In this document: piece after piece, positions 5,681 to 6,630 of the stretch
Layout of the letters: every line of letters begins with the position of its first letter
Numbering within the stretch: the stretch's first letter is position 1
Program-made: the position numbers and the translations under genes
Assembly: GCA_021781185.1 (NCBI GenBank)
Contig: JAJXXI010000417.1
Coordinates: forward strand, 1-6,630
Origin: a bacterium
GTDB lineage: Bacteria; Verrucomicrobiota; Verrucomicrobiia; Limisphaerales; UBA11358
DNA: 6,630 bases
Direction: 5' to 3'
Notes under the pieces: generated by a model
What the model was told of the DNA's origin: nothing
The model's database searches: none
The model's input: the letters and a program-made list of their open reading frames with translations, nothing else

Positions 5681-6630
5681 AACGTTGTGTTTCGCTGGGG
5701 CTCCTGTTTCTGATCGGCGCATTGAATGTCACCACCTGCGTTGCGGCGGTGGATTATTCCCGCGCCATGTCGCTGGCCGGGCGCATCGAGGGCAAGGTGT
5801 TCCGCGACGTGGTCGCCCCGCACTGGCTGCCGGACAACCGCCATTTCTGGTATCGCGTGACGACCGGCCCGGACTCGCACGAATATGTGCTCGTGGATGC
5901 CGCCACCGGCGAAATCCGGCGCGCAGGTTCTGCTGAAAAGCTGGGCCTGGCCAAGGTCGAACCGCTTTCCACCGCCGGCCAGCACTCGCTCGCCCCCAGG
6001 CACACCGTCCAAACCGGGAATGGAACCGCCATCCGCTTCCACAACGTCATGTCCCGTCCCGCGGAAATCTTCTGGATGGATCAGAGCGGCGAGTGCCAGC
6101 CGTATGGCCGCGTGGAACCCGGCCAGACGAAAGAGATTCAAACTTACGCCGGCCATGTCTGGCTGGTGACGGATGTGTCCGGCAGCCCGCTTGGTTATTT
6201 TGAGGCCGCGCCCGACACGCTGGAGGTGCAGATTGACGGCAAGCCGATCAAACTGGACCCCACGCCACCACAGGACAACGGCCAGTCGCCGGATAAAAAC
6301 TGGTCGGTCCGGTTCACGGATCAAAACGTCGAACTCGTTTCCGCGTCCGGCGAAACGACGCGGCTGACCACGAACGGCACGGCGCAACATCCGTATCTCG
6401 GGCCCGTGGTCTGGTCTCCGGATTCACGGCATTGCGTCGTGCTGTCCGTGCACGAAGTGCCGCGCCGCCAGGTGAGCATCGTGGAATCCTCGCCGCCGGA
6501 CCAGTTGCAGCCGAAACTGCTCCAGTTCGATTACCTCAAGCCCGGCGACCCGCTGCCGCAGGTGCAACCCGTGCTCATCAGCGTGGCGGACCAGATGGCG
6601 ACGGTCATCCCGAACGATTTGTTTTCCAAC
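5677..6630 (+). CDS. Exported S9B dipeptidyl-peptidase-IV-like protein with an inserted VHL-like beta domain, 3'-partial
   Basis: The first 318 residues are seen and the frame is open to the window edge. Residues 1-24 look like a Sec signal peptide: basic KR, the core LGLLFLIGALNV, and a VAA cleavage site. Residues 47-83 are a DPP-IV-type propeller blade (HWLPDNRHFWYR, then EYVLVDAATGE). Residues of about 204-303 resume the DPP-IV N-terminal domain: LTTNGT, VVWSPDSRH, then VESSPPDQLQPKL and YLKPGDPLP, which are hallmark S9B segments. Between them, at about 117-196, lies a VHL-like beta domain. The Ser-Asp-His catalytic domain expected for the family would lie beyond the window, so activity cannot be judged. 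The ATG at 5677 overlaps the aminopeptidase stop by four bases. Members of this family remove Xaa-Pro or Xaa-Ala dipeptides, so together the two enzymes would handle proline-containing peptides, this one outside the cytoplasm. Cys21 lacks a proper lipobox. Confidence 0.88.
   Translation, partial: MKRCVSLGLLFLIGALNVTTCVAAVDYSRAMSLAGRIEGKVFRDVVAPHWLPDNRHFWYRVTTGPDSHEYVLVDAATGEIRRAGSAEKLGLAKVEPLSTAGQHSLAPRHTVQTGNGTAIRFHNVMSRPAEIFWMDQSGECQPYGRVEPGQTKEIQTYAGHVWLVTDVSGSPLGYFEAAPDTLEVQIDGKPIKLDPTPPQDNGQSPDKNWSVRFTDQNVELVSASGETTRLTTNGTAQHPYLGPVVWSPDSRHCVVLSVHEVPRRQVSIVESSPPDQLQPKLLQFDYLKPGDPLPQVQPVLISVADQMATVIPNDLFSN
6025..6264 (+). other. VHL-like beta domain within the S9B peptidase (about residues 117-196)
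   Basis: Compared with human VHL from memory, residues 121-166 align without gaps to VHL 76-121, with 18 of 46 identical by my count. Pocket residues W88, Y98, S111, H115 and W117 of VHL correspond to W133, Y143, T156, H160 and W162 at a constant offset of 45. VHL N78 corresponds to N123. The shared words are QPY, PG, YxGHxWL and, one gap later, DGxPI (187-191 here, 143-147 in VHL). In VHL this face binds the 4-hydroxyproline of HIF-alpha, where S111 and H115 contact the hydroxyl; Thr156 keeps a hydroxyl group. The VHL alpha domain (elongin binding) is absent. Domain identity is well supported; ligand binding is inferred. Confidence 0.85.

Noticed and set aside
4340..5722. A 460-codon open frame on the - strand covering the whole aminopeptidase gene
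   Set aside because: It lies opposite a gene with complete M24B motifs. Its translation shows no recognisable family motif and is explained by GC-rich codon bias on the sense strand.
5737..5739. Cys21 of the S9B protein as a lipoprotein attachment site
   Set aside because: The preceding residues are VTT, not a lipobox such as L-A/S-G/A, and a good signal peptidase I site (VAA) follows.
5548..6390. A 280-codon open frame on the - strand opposite the 3' end of the aminopeptidase gene and the S9B gene
   Set aside because: The + strand holds the M24B Glu ligand, the signal peptide, the propeller blade and the VHL-like domain, so the reverse frame is an artefact.

Overview
The window is GC-rich bacterial chromosomal DNA. 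Six protein genes all lie on the + strand and are tightly packed; the first and last run off the window edges. I see no tRNA, rRNA, CRISPR, insertion sequence or phage gene. None of the visible starts has a convincing Shine-Dalgarno sequence. That, together with a two-subunit KorAB-type enzyme and a secreted S9B peptidase, would suit a member of the Verrucomicrobiota/PVC group. The assignment is an inference from style and gene content, not a proof.

Layout. (1) Positions 1-2493 hold the two subunits of a 2-oxoacid:acceptor (ferredoxin-type) oxidoreductase: a gamma-alpha fusion cut at its 5' end, and the beta subunit 18 bases downstream. A strong intrinsic terminator at 2517-2552 closes this unit. 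(2) Positions 2591-4218 hold a NUDIX hydrolase and a 12-TM major facilitator transporter whose GTG start overlaps the NUDIX stop (GTGA), so they are probably translationally coupled. (3) A 172-base spacer (4219-4390) has no gene. It carries three TTCGT units spaced exactly 9 bases apart, followed by a short inverted repeat, just before the next start. (4) Positions 4391-5680 encode an Xaa-Pro aminopeptidase (aminopeptidase P, M24B) with every metal ligand present. Its stop overlaps the ATG of (5) an exported S9B, dipeptidyl-peptidase-IV-like protein (ATGA). That gene runs off the right edge before its catalytic domain.

The most interesting item is in the last gene. Between the first propeller blade and the rest of the DPP-IV N-terminal domain sits a segment that aligns, without a gap over its core, with the beta domain of the eukaryotic von Hippel-Lindau (VHL) tumour suppressor. 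The five pocket residues that VHL uses to recognise 4-hydroxyproline are all kept at identical spacing, with one Ser-to-Thr change. Its operon partner is a proline-specific aminopeptidase. The pair suggests a pathway for proline-rich, possibly hydroxyproline-rich, peptides such as plant cell-wall glycoproteins or collagen. The domain match and the operon overlap are visible in the sequence; the substrate is inference.
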